From Phytoseiulus persimilis (lineage: Eukaryota; Arthropoda; Arachnida; Mesostigmata; Phytoseiidae), in contig CM075102.1 of NCBI GenBank assembly GCA_037576195.1, forward strand, positions 14,070,745-14,134,744: DNA of 64,000 bases, given 5' to 3'. The stretch's first letter is position 1, and every line of letters starts with the position of its first letter. The notes under the pieces are model-generated. The model worked only from the letters and a program-made list of their open reading frames with translations. It was not told where the DNA came from and made no database searches. A program made the translations under genes and the position numbers. Below are positions 11,701-22,700 of the stretch, in pieces.

Positions 11701-12240
11701 TCTGTGTTTCTGAAGACCTTGGAACGTTCCTAGCAGCTGAAAGTGCCTTCGAGGCATCTGAAACAGGAGCATCGCTCGCTCCCTCTGGCATGCCATCCTT
11801 GCATTCTGCTCTGTCAGCTCGAAAAGTTCCAGACTTCATCTCTCCCTTTCGGAATACACATCAGACCAGAGATACAGAGCTCAGAAACAGAGCTTTGTTA
11901 TTGGAAACCAAAGACACCGGAAAAGCTCGGGATGTCGGGAGAAAACAGTTCGTGAAAGACCTTGAAGGACCCTCACGACCTTCGGAGTGGATTCATCTAA
12001 AGACCACGAGTTGATCGAACCAGGGAGCAAACGCATGCTGAATTGCTGACGGCAATCGCCTGGGAACCGAGTTCTTCCGTGCCACTCCAAATTTTCCTTT
12101 GACTTCAAGGTTTCTGAGAAAACCGGGCATCCGAAAGCGTGGGATTTCCCCGGAGGTCGAAGAAGCCGTTAATCTCGATAAAGGGCAGATAACTAGAAAC
12201 AATGGGATGAATTCTCGTCCAGCAGAGCGGTTTTCAAAGA

Positions 12241-12412
12241 ATGAAGATCTCAATCCACGAATGCGAAACGGGGGGTCTGACCTCTGCAAACTGATTGCTG
12301 AGCAAAGAGGGTTCCCGCTCTGTTTCACTTTGTTCTCGTAACGCCACAGTTGAAGCTGTTAAGACCCCTCACACCGGCTCAGAAACCCTCGCCAACAACC
12401 TGCTTAAAAGCA
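12241..12412 (+). promoter_or_regulatory. detached copy of the family promoter upstream of PEX19
   Basis: Similarity to the start of the duplicated unit runs from AATGAAGATCTCAATCCACG through AACAACCTGCTTAAAA and stops abruptly just after the TATA box (TTAAAA at 12404-12409). The orphan gene that normally follows is absent. Instead PEX19 starts about 280 bases downstream. The segment could supply the core promoter of PEX19, or it may merely mark the duplication breakpoint. Confidence 0.6.
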
Positions 12413-12686
12413 GACACGATAACGCCTTCATTCGTCGAAGCTGCGCCAGTGGCATCCTCTACAGTCACCGCGCTCACAGCTAGTTTCCTCCACTGTCGGT
12501 ACAGCCAGGCGGAGATATACTGACAGGAACGCAAGGTTCAAAACAAGGAAACCCATCTTACTTGTGCCACTCTTTTTCACGACTTGCGAGACCGCTTGTG
12601 ATAACTTTCCTAAGCAAGTCGTCGAGTCTTGTGTTGAGCTTCTTATTCGCATCGAGGAGTTGTCGAAGCGAGCCGCTCGCCGAGTC

Positions 12687-13466
12687 ATGGCCGAAGGCAA
12701 GCCAGAAGCCGTCGATTCAGAGCTGGATAATCTGTTGGACTCGGCGCTTAACGAGTTCGATGCTCAAAAGGAAAAGGAGAAAGAGGTGGCCGCGCAACGG
12801 AGTGAAGCCAGTGCCGAGACCGCAACAGCTGATAAGCCGGAGGAAGGAGGGGCGTTCGGAGTTGATCTCAATCAGATGCGAGAATCACTGCAAACGTTCA
12901 TGAAAGGCAACCCGCTCCTGAATGCACAAACTGGCGGGGACGAATCTGAGTTCGCTAAGGCAATGCAAGAAACATTAGGGCTCTTCACAAAATCACTGGA
13001 CCGATTCCAAGAGCGCGGCGGAGAATTCAACACGGAAGATTTCCTCAGCGATGTTTTCAAGAACCTCAATGTCGACGGAGGAGCTCCTTTCGGTGATTTC
13101 TTAGCGCCTGGGCTCGACGATGTCTTAACAAAGAATCTCCTGTATCCGGGTCTGAAGGACATTCATGACAAATTCCCGACGTGGCTCGATGAGAATCGGG
13201 AAAAGCTCCCAGAAGACGAATGTGAACGGTACGAAGCGCAGAACGCCTTAGTGAAGCAAATCATTGGGGAGTATGACAACGAAACGGACGATGACTCGAA
13301 AGAAGTGAAGGGAGAGCGACAGCGCCGGATCTTAGAGCTCCTAGGAAAAATGCAAGCCTTGGGGGATCCTCCCATAGAGTTGCTAGGGAAGCAGCCGGGA
13401 ATGGATCTTCCCGGATTTGGTGGTGATGGCACAGACGCGGTGCCCCCTGAATGCGCACAACAGTGA
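12687..13466 (+). CDS. PEX19: peroxisomal biogenesis factor 19 (PEX19), 259 aa
   Basis: A cytosolic chaperone and import receptor that binds newly made peroxisomal membrane proteins and docks on PEX3. The first in-frame ATG gives MAEGKPEAVDSELDNLLDSA; this acidic N-terminal helix is the PEX3-binding region of the family. The middle carries MQETLGLFTKS. The C-terminal helical cargo-binding domain contains LLYPGLKDIHDKFPTWLDEN, matching the family pattern YPSLKEI...YPEWL, then LLGKMQALGDPPIELLG. The last four residues are CAQQ, a farnesylation (CaaX-type) box like the CKQQ end of the yeast protein. It has a single exon and a length close to the family norm. The frame stays open upstream to a GTG at 12564 but has no earlier ATG. 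Confidence 0.95.
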   Translation: MAEGKPEAVDSELDNLLDSALNEFDAQKEKEKEVAAQRSEASAETATADKPEEGGAFGVDLNQMRESLQTFMKGNPLLNAQTGGDESEFAKAMQETLGLFTKSLDRFQERGGEFNTEDFLSDVFKNLNVDGGAPFGDFLAPGLDDVLTKNLLYPGLKDIHDKFPTWLDENREKLPEDECERYEAQNALVKQIIGEYDNETDDDSKEVKGERQRRILELLGKMQALGDPPIELLGKQPGMDLPGFGGDGTDAVPPECAQQ

Positions 13467-13640
13467 CCCCCATGACCTGGAACTTTCTCATTTCGCTGAT
13501 CAGGAAGACGCCGGGTTCTTGTTTCCTGCGGTGATTGTGATTTTTTCGCCTCTACAATGTTATTGCTGTACTTGACTGGTGCATTCCTCTGTTTGTGACT
13601 CCTTCCGAGACGTGCATGGAGTACGACTGTTGTTGTATGA

Positions 13641-13646
13641 AATAAA
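13641..13646 (+). terminator. poly(A) signal of PEX19
   Basis: AATAAA about 175 bases after the PEX19 stop codon, followed by a T-rich stretch. Confidence 0.7.
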
Positions 13647-13689
13647 AATCGTATTTTGATAGAAATCAGCTCGAACTCATGGCCTGACC

Positions 13690-14016
13690 TCAGTTACACT
13701 GTCTCGGACTTTTCCTCACCGAATCGGCCCGTGATTGCAGAAGATGAGCACGACGATTATGGAAATGTGTCCAACAGCATTCCAAGTTGCGGAAAAGGGA
13801 GGCTAATCGAGCAAAGATGGGAGCTTTGATCGATCCCGGCAGCTTCGAATCGACGAGTGGGGTTTTAACACTTCTGAAACTCTGTAAATCTAGTACATGT
13901 GTCTTCCTATCAACCACGTTGATTGTCAGAGCCTGTCCATTCGGAAACTCATGATGAGACCATGCAATTTTTGGATAAGCATCGCCGGTGATCCGAAGGC
14001 TCGCCGTAGCGTTCAT
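13690..14016 (-). CDS. possible ILEI/FAM3-like fragment (108 codons)
   Basis: An ATG-started ORF convergent with PEX19. Residues from about 12 on read AYPKIAWSHHEFPNG, then TINVVDRKTHVLDLQSF. This resembles the ILEI (FAM3/POMGNT1/CEMIP) core, where a glycine-rich turn is followed by a hydrophobic INVVV-type strand, a T-H/G turn and VL...F. The rest of the ORF shows no similarity, and I found no flanking exons with matching phase. It may be a lone exon, a pseudogene remnant or chance. Secreted ILEI proteins normally also have a signal peptide and cysteines, which are not seen here. Confidence 0.25.
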   Translation of the reverse strand: MNATASLRITGDAYPKIAWSHHEFPNGQALTINVVDRKTHVLDLQSFRSVKTPLVDSKLPGSIKAPIFARLASLFRNLECCWTHFHNRRAHLLQSRADSVRKSPRQCN

Positions 14017-14494
14017 GGAGGCGTCCCAGAGTTAATATCCTCTTTCCGATGATTCTCTCCACGGTGAGCTCCCACGGAGTAACGGATGGGAAATCCTTGA
14101 GTCTGCTTGATGTCTTCTGATTCGAAATGGACTGTCATAAGAATTACCTCGCGAGAAGATGCCCGGTTGTCGCCAAGCAGCTACTTCCGTGCTTAATAAT
14201 TCGCTACGGTGAAGCTTCATCCGTTTCTTGCTCTGGCACAGTCGGCATCAGGCCGATTGTCAATCGATGTTGGCGGAGCAGGATTTCGGATTCGCGAACG
14301 ACTTCTTCCGGGTGAAACCCGCGAAAATCTCTCGCTCCGATCTCCAACGATCACTCATGTTTCGAGGGCAGAATGTGATCAGAGAATCCAATTCGGTTGG
14401 TGGATATATAATATAACTTCGACGGAAGTTCGATCGACTTATCCTATTCAGGGACTGCATTGACGTCACGAGCGAAGACATCCGGAACGCGGAG

Positions 14495-15722
14495 ATGTCT
14501 TCGAGAGGCCGAGCGTCGGAAATCAGTTATGTGGCTTCACAATATCTCCATAGACTCCAAACGCAGTACGAGAAAGTTTCTCGGATGCGAGAGCGCTACA
14601 TGGTTCAGTTGCGTCTCCGAGAAGGCGCCACAGAGATGGGCAGGGCCTTCGTGACGTCGTCATTGGGTAGAACGAGAGAGAAAGCCCTGAAAGGAGTTCG
14701 GAACACCTATCGGGAGTGCGAGATGACCATGAAACTCATCGAGTCACAACTTGAAACAGAATGCATGGGGAGTCTCCACTTGCAGATCAATTGCATCCAG
14801 GGCTTCGTCCGAGTGTGCGCGGGCGACCAATTTTTAGTGACGCTCCGCCGCGGCGAAAAGAAATGGAAATCGCGAAGAAAAGTAGAAAAATCTCAAAACC
14901 AACTGTGGGAGAACCGGGAGAACATTTTCCGGATAAACCCCTGGTACGACCTCCGGATCAAGGCCGTCGAGCTGAAGGGTTTGGGACGTTCCGTTCAGCT
15001 CGGCGAGAGGAATTGTGATGTGGTCAAGCTTATGAGGGCCCAAGCCCAAATGATGAACGTCAAATTCGGAACCAGCGGCTCGTTGCAGCTTGAACTAGTG
15101 GTTGTCTGGAAGTGAGTAGACCATGTTTTCGGGAGGTCGAGCCATTATTCCAGGGAAACTTCGTTTGTTCGAGGGGAGTAAGTGTCTCTCCTTGTTCCAG
15201 CCCTCTGCACGGAGCAGAAGAGTCCAATGACACGATTTCGAAGAGGAATCGACCTGTTTCAGCCTACCTGATGAACCAGAGTGGACTGGTGAGACTAGAT
15301 ACGGCCAGAAAAACTATCGCAGGTATTTTAGAATATTCCGGCAGACTAAGAACGAGTTGTCAGCTCCTGACGTAAATATTTCTTCCACCTCAAAGCCGCC
15401 CACACCGCCTTCGAGCGGATACGCGAGCAAGTCCCCAGTAGTGTCCCGAGCAGGAACAGACTCCTCTGCGGGTTCGATGCGTGGAGTGGAGGACGCATTG
15501 GAAGCGTTTTCGTTCCTAGACGATCAAGAGGACGATCATCATCTTAATCACGGCCATCATTCAAGAAACAGTTCTCCGATGATTCCCAATGGGAACAGTT
15601 GGGCGGTGAGTGGGGTGCAAGAGTTGCCGTATTCGATTTCGAATTCGGAAACATATCGGAAAGATCGGGAGCAGTTGAATCTTTCAATCAAGCAAATCTC
15701 ACTCGTCGCAGCGGAGATCTGA
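14495..15722 (+). CDS. RIPOR/FAM65-family protein, N-terminal part
   Basis: Vertebrate RIPOR proteins bind Rho GTPases and control cell polarity and migration. Exons with matching phases: 14495-15111, 15154-15177, 15201-15322 and 15364 to the stop at 15722 (introns of 42, 23 and 41 nt; the 23-nt one is suspiciously short). The coiled coil YLHRLQTQYEKVSRMRERYM leads into LRLREGATEM. The C2-like domain follows with FVRVCAGDQFLV, QNQLWENRENIF, LRIKAVELKGLG and GSLQLELVVVW, each matching RIPOR. A later Ser/Pro-rich part has VEDALEAFSFLDDQEDD, equal to the ALESFSFL motif of vertebrate RIPORs. A strong acceptor at 14453 suggests an upstream exon. The C-terminal HEAT repeats are not found in the window. 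A donor at 15604 could carry translation elsewhere. Confidence 0.8.
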
Positions 15723-16884
15723 CGAACGTAGATGGAAACATTGGAAAACTTATGCGAGACGTTGAAAAGTATGAATCATGGAAAGCAAAGGAAATTTAAC
15801 GAGACGAATGCGTCAACATCTTGACCATTCAATACGACGTAAAATCCGATGTTGAACCTGTTTTATGAACTCGTCTGGGCAACCTGTTTGTGCTTCGCGT
15901 GCTCGCCAGAGTACCAAGCTGCCCTGTTTGTGGAGAATGTCCGCGTGATCGTTTCTGTAAGCTGTGACTGTGAAGGTTGTCGTGAAACCGATGGCCGCTC
16001 CTAGAGCGTGTTGTTGGATCCCTGTGTTATGTGACATTCGCTCGATGGCTTCCGAGACGCCGCCTCGCCTCAACTCCTTTGGAATGCCTTCGAGCTCAAG
16101 ACAGTTTCATAAGACGCCGTCCGAAAGATTGATTTCAAGGTCTAATGTCCGTTTCAGAGGCGGAAGCCGGCTGATGGGTGGCCAACACTGAACGGTCATC
16201 CCCAAGCATTCGATCCCTACCTGCGACCGCCCAGCGACCATAGCGCAACGAAGTACCCTGAACGTGGGGACACTCATATCATCAACGCCTATGAACCAAA
16301 CACGGTATCATACCGACTCTGAATCGCGCCCGCAGAGGTTCTCAGCGTGCACTTCGATGAAGGAATGAACTGTTTGGAGCCTGATGTTCGGATCAGACGC
16401 CTAGCGAAGTGAAACTCTCTAATGTATGGTTTGATTAAACGGCAAGCAAATGTGTATCAGTTCGAACTATCTTCTGTAATAATTTCGGATTGTTTTGACA
16501 GTTGTTCAAACAGCACCATGTCATATTGGCAAAAATCGCAGGATTGACATAACCTAACAGACGCGTCGTTGTACTTTCCTAGTCCATTGATGACTGTCAT
16601 CCGAAATGCGAGTGCGAGAAGAGAACATGGTTTGCTCAATAAAAAGTTTGTATACCCGTTCACGCCCTGATTCCGGAATGAATCGCCGTTCCCTGGCAAG
16701 TCCTGTCGACTGAGCTCGCATGTCACGCTGATTCAAGACAGCGCTCGATATTTCTCCTCCCCTGCTCCTCGAGCATTGGTACCCCGAACGATCCTGCATC
16801 AAGACTCATTGCTCCTTCCGTCGGAGGGCTATCAGCACAAGTCAACGACAACTCATCGTTTGTGATTGAAAATCTGTCACATAC
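15723..16884. other. no gene recognised
   Basis: Short ORFs only. Neither strand gives a domain or a phase-consistent exon pair. I searched here for C-terminal RIPOR exons and for further exons of the desaturase-like exon that follows and found none. Confidence 0.4.
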
Positions 16885-16961
16885 CTTGTATGAACGATGA
16901 CACCAGAGTCGGTGGGCGCCTATTGTGACTGAGAGGCCCGACAGTTGGAGCCAAATCAGTC
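16885..16961 (-). pseudogene. lone exon of an acyl-CoA (delta-9 type) desaturase
   Basis: A 77-nt segment bounded by a good acceptor (CTTCCCTGCCTTCAG) and a good donor (AAG then GTATGT). It reads LIWLQLSGLSVTIGAHRLWC followed by HRSYK. GAHRLWxHRSYK is the first histidine box of stearoyl-CoA desaturases, membrane enzymes that put a cis double bond into fatty acyl-CoA using a di-iron site held by three His boxes. The second (HRxHH) and third (HxxHH) boxes are not seen within several kilobases on this strand. It is therefore an isolated exon, probably a remnant, lying between two duplicated units. Confidence 0.6.
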
Positions 16962-18404
16962 CTGAAGGCAGGGAAGAACAAACGAGTGGTCGAACGTCAT
17001 TGGGAGGGCAGCCATCGTCTCCTTGGCAACACGGGTGTACGCCGTGACGTTTCAGATGAAAAACTCCAACGGACCGATTGCAGAAACAGTCTTTAGGCCG
17101 GGCGGAATCCTCCGATCCCGAAATGGTATTGCGCAAGATTTTCCAGCGCACCGCCAAAACGCACGAGGACATGGCTATCTGTGCATTCGGCTCACGAGAT
17201 TTCGTCTTTGGACGTCGTCTTAAGGTGAAACATGAGGTTTCTGAAGCTGTTCGAGAATACCGCAACGTTCCGCCTCGTTAATTTCATTGGAAGGCGTTGT
17301 TGCGTATAATCTTGTGGCTTGAGGGCTGCGGATTCACAGGCTCGAGCTTTCCTAAAGTAAGGACGTTAGACGATCTCGGCCTGTCATTCCGTCTCTTCCC
17401 AGGAAGACAGGAATTCGAACTGTCAGAATTTCGCGGCCTGAGGAGCGAGAATATTCATGTTGCCAGCGAGCCGCTCGCGCAGAGCAGATCGGCCCGTCTC
17501 CGCGGAATCGAAGTTCAACAAATTCGTGTGAAGGAGCCCCGGTCTTTCCGACCAAACCACAACAAATACCGTGGTACGTCGCAGAGAAGGGAAGAATGAT
17601 GCAAGCATCCTTCTAGGAACTGTTCGAGATGCTCCTGAGGAAACAGTGCCCGTCAATTGGGAAGAATTGCCCGGAATACAGCGGATGGTTTCGTGCTGTC
17701 GGTCGCCGCCATTTTTCGATTCTAGAGCGGCGAATATCACGGTGCCGGTTCGAGGATCGAGTTCCATTTCGGGATGATCTCACATTCCGACTCCACACCC
17801 GTCGCCAGTTGGGCTTTTCAATGCATTTAGACGATCTTCGCCGTCGCTCCATGAGATCCTATTGCTGAAACGATCCAGAATCGGATTCATGGATCTACCC
17901 ACAAATCGGGATCTGAGCTCGTCTGAAAATCCAAAACCGGATTAGAATCCGCCGATCCGAGCCTGCTTCCAACTTCGGATTCGAATCCCTGGACGGAAAC
18001 AAGACGAAATAGAAGCCTCTGCTCCGGGGTTGGGGAGGATCGATGCACAAATCGCGGAACCGAACGAAGCTATCTGATTAAGATAGAAATTCCTCACAAG
18101 ACTGGGAAGGTAGTGTAGATGGATCTGAAACAATGATCCAACACACTTTGCTGGAGGTCGCCGACTAGACAAAGCTTCGAAGAATTTATGGGAACCGGGA
18201 ACATGGGGAATTTTCGAAAAGTCTTGCTCGCGGGACGTTCTCCCGATATCGCTCCAGAAACGTTCAACGGATCCTCACAACGGCTATATCTCACACTTCT
18301 TTTTCCCCCATCGGACTCAATCATTCTGATCTCATCCGAAAGCTATTATGGTTCTTTTCAATTTTCCCATTTCCTTCCCCTTTCATTCTTGGACTTAGTG
18401 AACT
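16962..18404. other. no gene recognised; ends at the edge of unit III
   Basis: Overlapping short ORFs on both strands with no domain. The segment ends where similarity to the tail of the duplicated unit begins (AACGTCTCCAAGCGAGAG). Confidence 0.4.
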
Positions 18405-19017
18405 AACGTCTCCAAGCGAGAGGGTTTTTCAGAACGTCCGACCTTCGCTGTGACTTCCGAGCGTGGGAGCAAACGCATGCTGAGTTGCTGACGGCAACCG
18501 CTTGGGAACCGAGTTCTTCCGTGCCGCTTCAAATTTTCCTTTGACTTCAAGCTTTCTGAGACAACCGGGCATCCGAGAGCGTGGGTTTCCCAGGAGGTCG
18601 GGGTCCGCGAGACCGCCTGAATCTGTTCGAGAGAGCCGTCGATCTCGATGGAGGGCAGAAAACTAGTAACGATTGGGATGAATTCCCGTCTAGCAGAGCG
18701 GTTCTCGAAGAATCCCTAAGAGGGTGAGAATATCCAAATGTTTCAGGTCTTTTGCCGGAGCAGCGGTCTCTAACTGTCTGTAATCTAATCTCGTTCCAGG
18801 AAAAGGGTGTCTCTTCGCGAATGTATCCTAATTATCTCGGCGCTCGAGCGTTTAATGAAGATCTCAATCCACCGATGCGAGGCGGGGGGTTAGACCTCTG
18901 CAATCTGATTACTGAGCAAAGGGGGTTCCCGCTCTGTTTCACTTTGTTCTCGGAACGCGACAGTCGAAGCTGTTAAGACCCCTCACACCGGCTCAGAAAC
19001 CCTCGCCAACAACCTGC

Positions 19018-19023
19018 TTAAAA
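19018..19023 (+). promoter_or_regulatory. TATA-like box, family copy III
   Basis: TTAAAA in the conserved promoter block, 72 bases upstream of the ATG at 19095. Confidence 0.55.
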
Positions 19024-19094
19024 CCAGATCCTCTCAGAGCATTCATCACTCATCTTCGAAACGTCTTCTGCTTAGCCGCGAACATCTCCGAACA

Positions 19095-19547
19095 ATGTCT
19101 GCGCTTCAGAGTAACGAGCACGCCGTCAGCCGGCCGGGAGGCCATGCGAGGAGCTCGGAATCATCGCCGCCGAGGTCGGCGTCGCCTCCGATCGTGGAGC
19201 CGAAAGGTTCGAGTGCGCCCTGGGAGCCATTACCCAGAGGGGCTCCGAGTGGAGAGGCCACTCTACGTGAGAGCTCGGGGCAGGGTAGTGTCGACCCACG
19301 TCTGGCCCCCGGGTACGAATACAGCTTGCGGAAGAGGCGCTTCAGAGCTCTGGTGAAGTCCTGGAGCCGAGCTCCGCAAGGTGTTGCCTACTTCAACGTA
19401 GGGCCCTTTGCTCTCCGGCCGCCGTACCATGCTGTGTGGGGAGAGCCGTCCTCTTCGAAGGGCGAAACCTCCGACTCTGTTGTCTCGGAGGAGGACCGGG
19501 AAACCCTGGGCCTCCAACGACTCATCGTCTCGGAGCACGAAGAGTGA
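19095..19547 (+). CDS. orphan family protein, copy III (150 aa)
   Basis: A full-length member very close to copy II: MSALQSNEHAVSRPGG start, VDPRLAPGYEYSLRKRRF core, YFNVGPFALRPPYHAVW, and an acidic end IVSEHEE. Relative to copy II it lacks a few codons after SSSK, an in-frame difference. It has the same promoter, the same 3' UTR and AATAAA at 19750. It has no signal peptide, membrane segment or known domain. Function unknown. Conservation of frame length across copies II-IV is the best evidence that the family is real. Confidence 0.75.
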   Translation: MSALQSNEHAVSRPGGHARSSESSPPRSASPPIVEPKGSSAPWEPLPRGAPSGEATLRESSGQGSVDPRLAPGYEYSLRKRRFRALVKSWSRAPQGVAYFNVGPFALRPPYHAVWGEPSSSKGETSDSVVSEEDRETLGLQRLIVSEHEE

Positions 19548-19749
19548 CGGGGTCGGAAACATTGAGTGGGTGAGGGCCCGTCCTTGCTCTCCAGGCTCTC
19601 AACCGGAGGATCTGACTAAGGACACCGAAATGCCACCGCACGGTGTCCTGGACTCTCGGCGCTGCTTCCTCTCCGGGGTCGAGGAACGCCTCCCTCGTGA
19701 AGAGCTGGATATATTGAACTCCGGATAGATATACATGTCTTTTTTCTCG

Positions 19750-19755
19750 AATAAA
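19750..19755 (+). terminator. poly(A) signal, family copy III
   Basis: AATAAA at the same relative place as in the other copies, about 200 bases after the stop codon. Confidence 0.55.
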
Positions 19756-22700
19756 GAAGTTGTGCTCTGCCGAACATAGTATATTTCTTCAGTTGCGAAG
19801 CTACAGAGCTCGGAGCTGTTCCAGACACAGCAAAACTCAGAGCTTCGAGTGGTCCAAGAAATTCAGAGACTCATGACACTGAGCTGCAGGTCTCGTTGGA
19901 CTGTGAAGACACTCGAAAGCAGGAAAAACCCGCCGCTGAGATTCGGCACTCTCTCCAGCTTACCTGAATTAATAGAAATTACGGCAACGATTCAATCTCA
20001 TCATGTCCATTCATAATTGCGTCACATTTGGTGAACGTGAGACGATAGACACGCACGTGAAAGATCGGTACTGTGGAAGAACAGTGTCCTCGTCAATATT
20101 CGGTCAGAGCATGAAGCGGCGAGAACTCGTCCAGTCACCGTATTCACTATGGGAATCGATCCTCGGGTGAGCCAAGGGAGAGTTGGGTCGGAGTCTCGCG
20201 AGGGTGCTGATGACAAGAAACCGGTGCTGGTCACCGTAGAGTATTATGAGGTGGTCAGCGATAGAGCCAATAAATTGCGCAGGCCGGAGAAATCGAATTT
20301 CGAGTACAATGATTGCCCAAGTGAGGAAGTGCAGCTCTTACAGCTGTAGAGGAGGAGAAAACAAGAAAATATCGCGTGGATGACTCCACTGAGATTATGG
20401 GAATGTTATGTCTCACCAGAGACGACGGATCTACTCAGAGCCTCGGCCCTCATGTTGGTTCCGAAACTACGAGACTTGCTTTTCGATGGACTGCATTCGG
20501 CCTCTCTCAACGAAGATCAACCTGGAAATAGCGATCCATGGAGCTTGAATTTAACTCAATCAGCTCCCCCCTCCAAATCCGTTCTAGCCTCGACCCAATC
20601 GATCGAGAAAGAATAGTTTGTCTTTAGATGAACGGAGCCGGGTCCGAGGCGCTTCGACGAAGACCGGGACAGATGACACGAATCGACAGGGATGCTACAG
20701 CGCTTGATCCTTGGACTTCAAACCCCTCCGAAACCCTCCATCGATGGAATCTGTTTCCTCTTGCCCTTCACCGCGGGCATGGAAACATACGAGCCCGAGT
20801 ACTTGCATAGAATGCATAAACGTTGGGTATATGGATCGTGACGCGAGGGGGAACCGGGCAAACAAGGGCGCAAGAGGGGACCCCGCCGGGATAGGCAGAT
20901 AAGAGTCAAATCGAGAAGAAACTCACGATGGTGGTCATGGAGAACAGTTATCAGGGGGCTCTTCCAAGCCACAGAACTTGGAGAAATCAGCGCAACAAAC
21001 AATGTTCTTGCCAGTGCGTAGCTGCGGAATGCGAACACAATGTATCAGTATCCCATTCGAAACAGTCGAATCGGAAGGAATCGATTGTCTCAACGTCAGA
21101 TAACTCAACTGAGATATGATCAGCCAAGGCTTGAAGAGAGGAGAGTTCAGGTTTTTGAAGAAGATGCATAACCTCCCTCGGAAGTTTCGTTTCTTGGACC
21201 CATTTTCCGTGACGCGGTTCGGGTTTTCGACAGGGAGCACGATCCAATATCCTCCGAGTTTCGGCGGTATCGGGAAATTCTGAGGATTTCCAAACCCATA
21301 TTCGCACATTCGAAAGCTGAACAACACGAAGCTCCGTTAGATGTGACACGAGGTGAGACAGTTCACAATGCATAGATCTTTCACGGCATCGTTAAATGAA
21401 TTTGTAGTTCATGATGTGCTGACGCGGCGCCTGGCTCACAAGCGCAAGTTGACCGCTCAAGATAGTTCACTGGCCACTTACGTACATATTCCAATGCGTT
21501 TCACTCCGCCATGCGCCATTTCACTCCATTTCCTAGGAGACAGCAATCGAGGACGCCAAAAATTGCGGCATCGGTCGCTGGACCCGACCAATTCATCGCG
21601 CAGATGTTTTCCCTCGAGAAATTCGCCATCCTGGACTCTCACAAAACGGGGCAAGGAAGTATCAGTTGACTCGTCGAGCTGAATCGAAGAGAATTCAGTC
21701 GTTTCAATCATTGTCAAACCTTTATTTCTCGATCATTCGATTCTGCGCTGGCTCGTTCAGGCAGGGGACAGGGTTAGAAGTTTGGAAGCCGCTCATCTGT
21801 CCAGAATTTTCCCCGAGCGGCTCGCAGCATGCGAGGCTTGACCAATTCCCCCCTTATCGTTTGCGGCTTCTTGTTATCCGTTTTCGAAGCGATGTCTGTT
21901 CGAATCATTCTTCTTCAAGACTTTGATCTCAACCCAGATCCCACCCCGACCACAGTTTTTCGGATTTGATCGTTCCGTGGATTCGGCTCCTAGAGGAATG
22001 CTGAGCTTCCTGAGCGCGTTTGGTGACGACGGCGATGCCTCCATCACTGCTGTCAATTCCAACCTGCTTTTCTGCTCAAGCTATGAAGAATTGCGAGATG
22101 TTTGATTGCCTCGTATTTCCAATGTTGTTATCTATGGACGAATTGTCTGCTCCGGATCCCAACAGAGAGTTTACGAAGCCACCAAATATGATCCCCGTTC
22201 CGATCCCCTGCAGATTTTAGATTCAGAGGAAGCGAGGCGATTCGATAGGACGATGTCTTGCCCTCCTCAGCCAAGGGCCAGACGAACCCTGGCGACCCAG
22301 AGACGCACATGCATTGCTACGACACAGGGTCCAGACGTGGAAATGCCACAGAGCAGATGAAAAAACGTACATCTCAGTCACCAATCGTTCTTCACCGCTC
22401 CAGCGGTGTTGCTGTTCAGCGAGCTGAGACGCCAGATTCGCCCGTGGAGAACTATGTGGAAGAACAGCCTACCCGTTCTCGACACAGCTGGTGGAGTTAG
22501 TGAGGTAACGTCTCCAAGCGAGAGAGTTTCTTAGAGAGAACGTCCGATCTTCGCTGTGACTTCCGAGCGGCCACGGTGAGATTTTTCACCCCATCGGAGC
22601 ATCAAAACTCCAGCAGCGGACCACCGGTCACCGAACCCTATGATACAGAATGCAAGAAAAGTAAAGTGCTTGGTTAATCGATCTCGACTCAGCTCGGACT

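Larger units (their letters stand above)
7796..12240 (+). repeat. segmental duplication unit II (about 4.4 kb)
   Basis: The second direct copy, collinear with unit I but without the 890-bp insertion and with a small deletion before the GCCACGTTCGTACA segment. It ends in the opening segment of a further unit (12241-12412), which then breaks off upstream of PEX19. Confidence 0.85.

Noticed and set aside
12562-13491. ORFs on other frames and the opposite strand over PEX19
   Set aside because: Shadows of the real gene.
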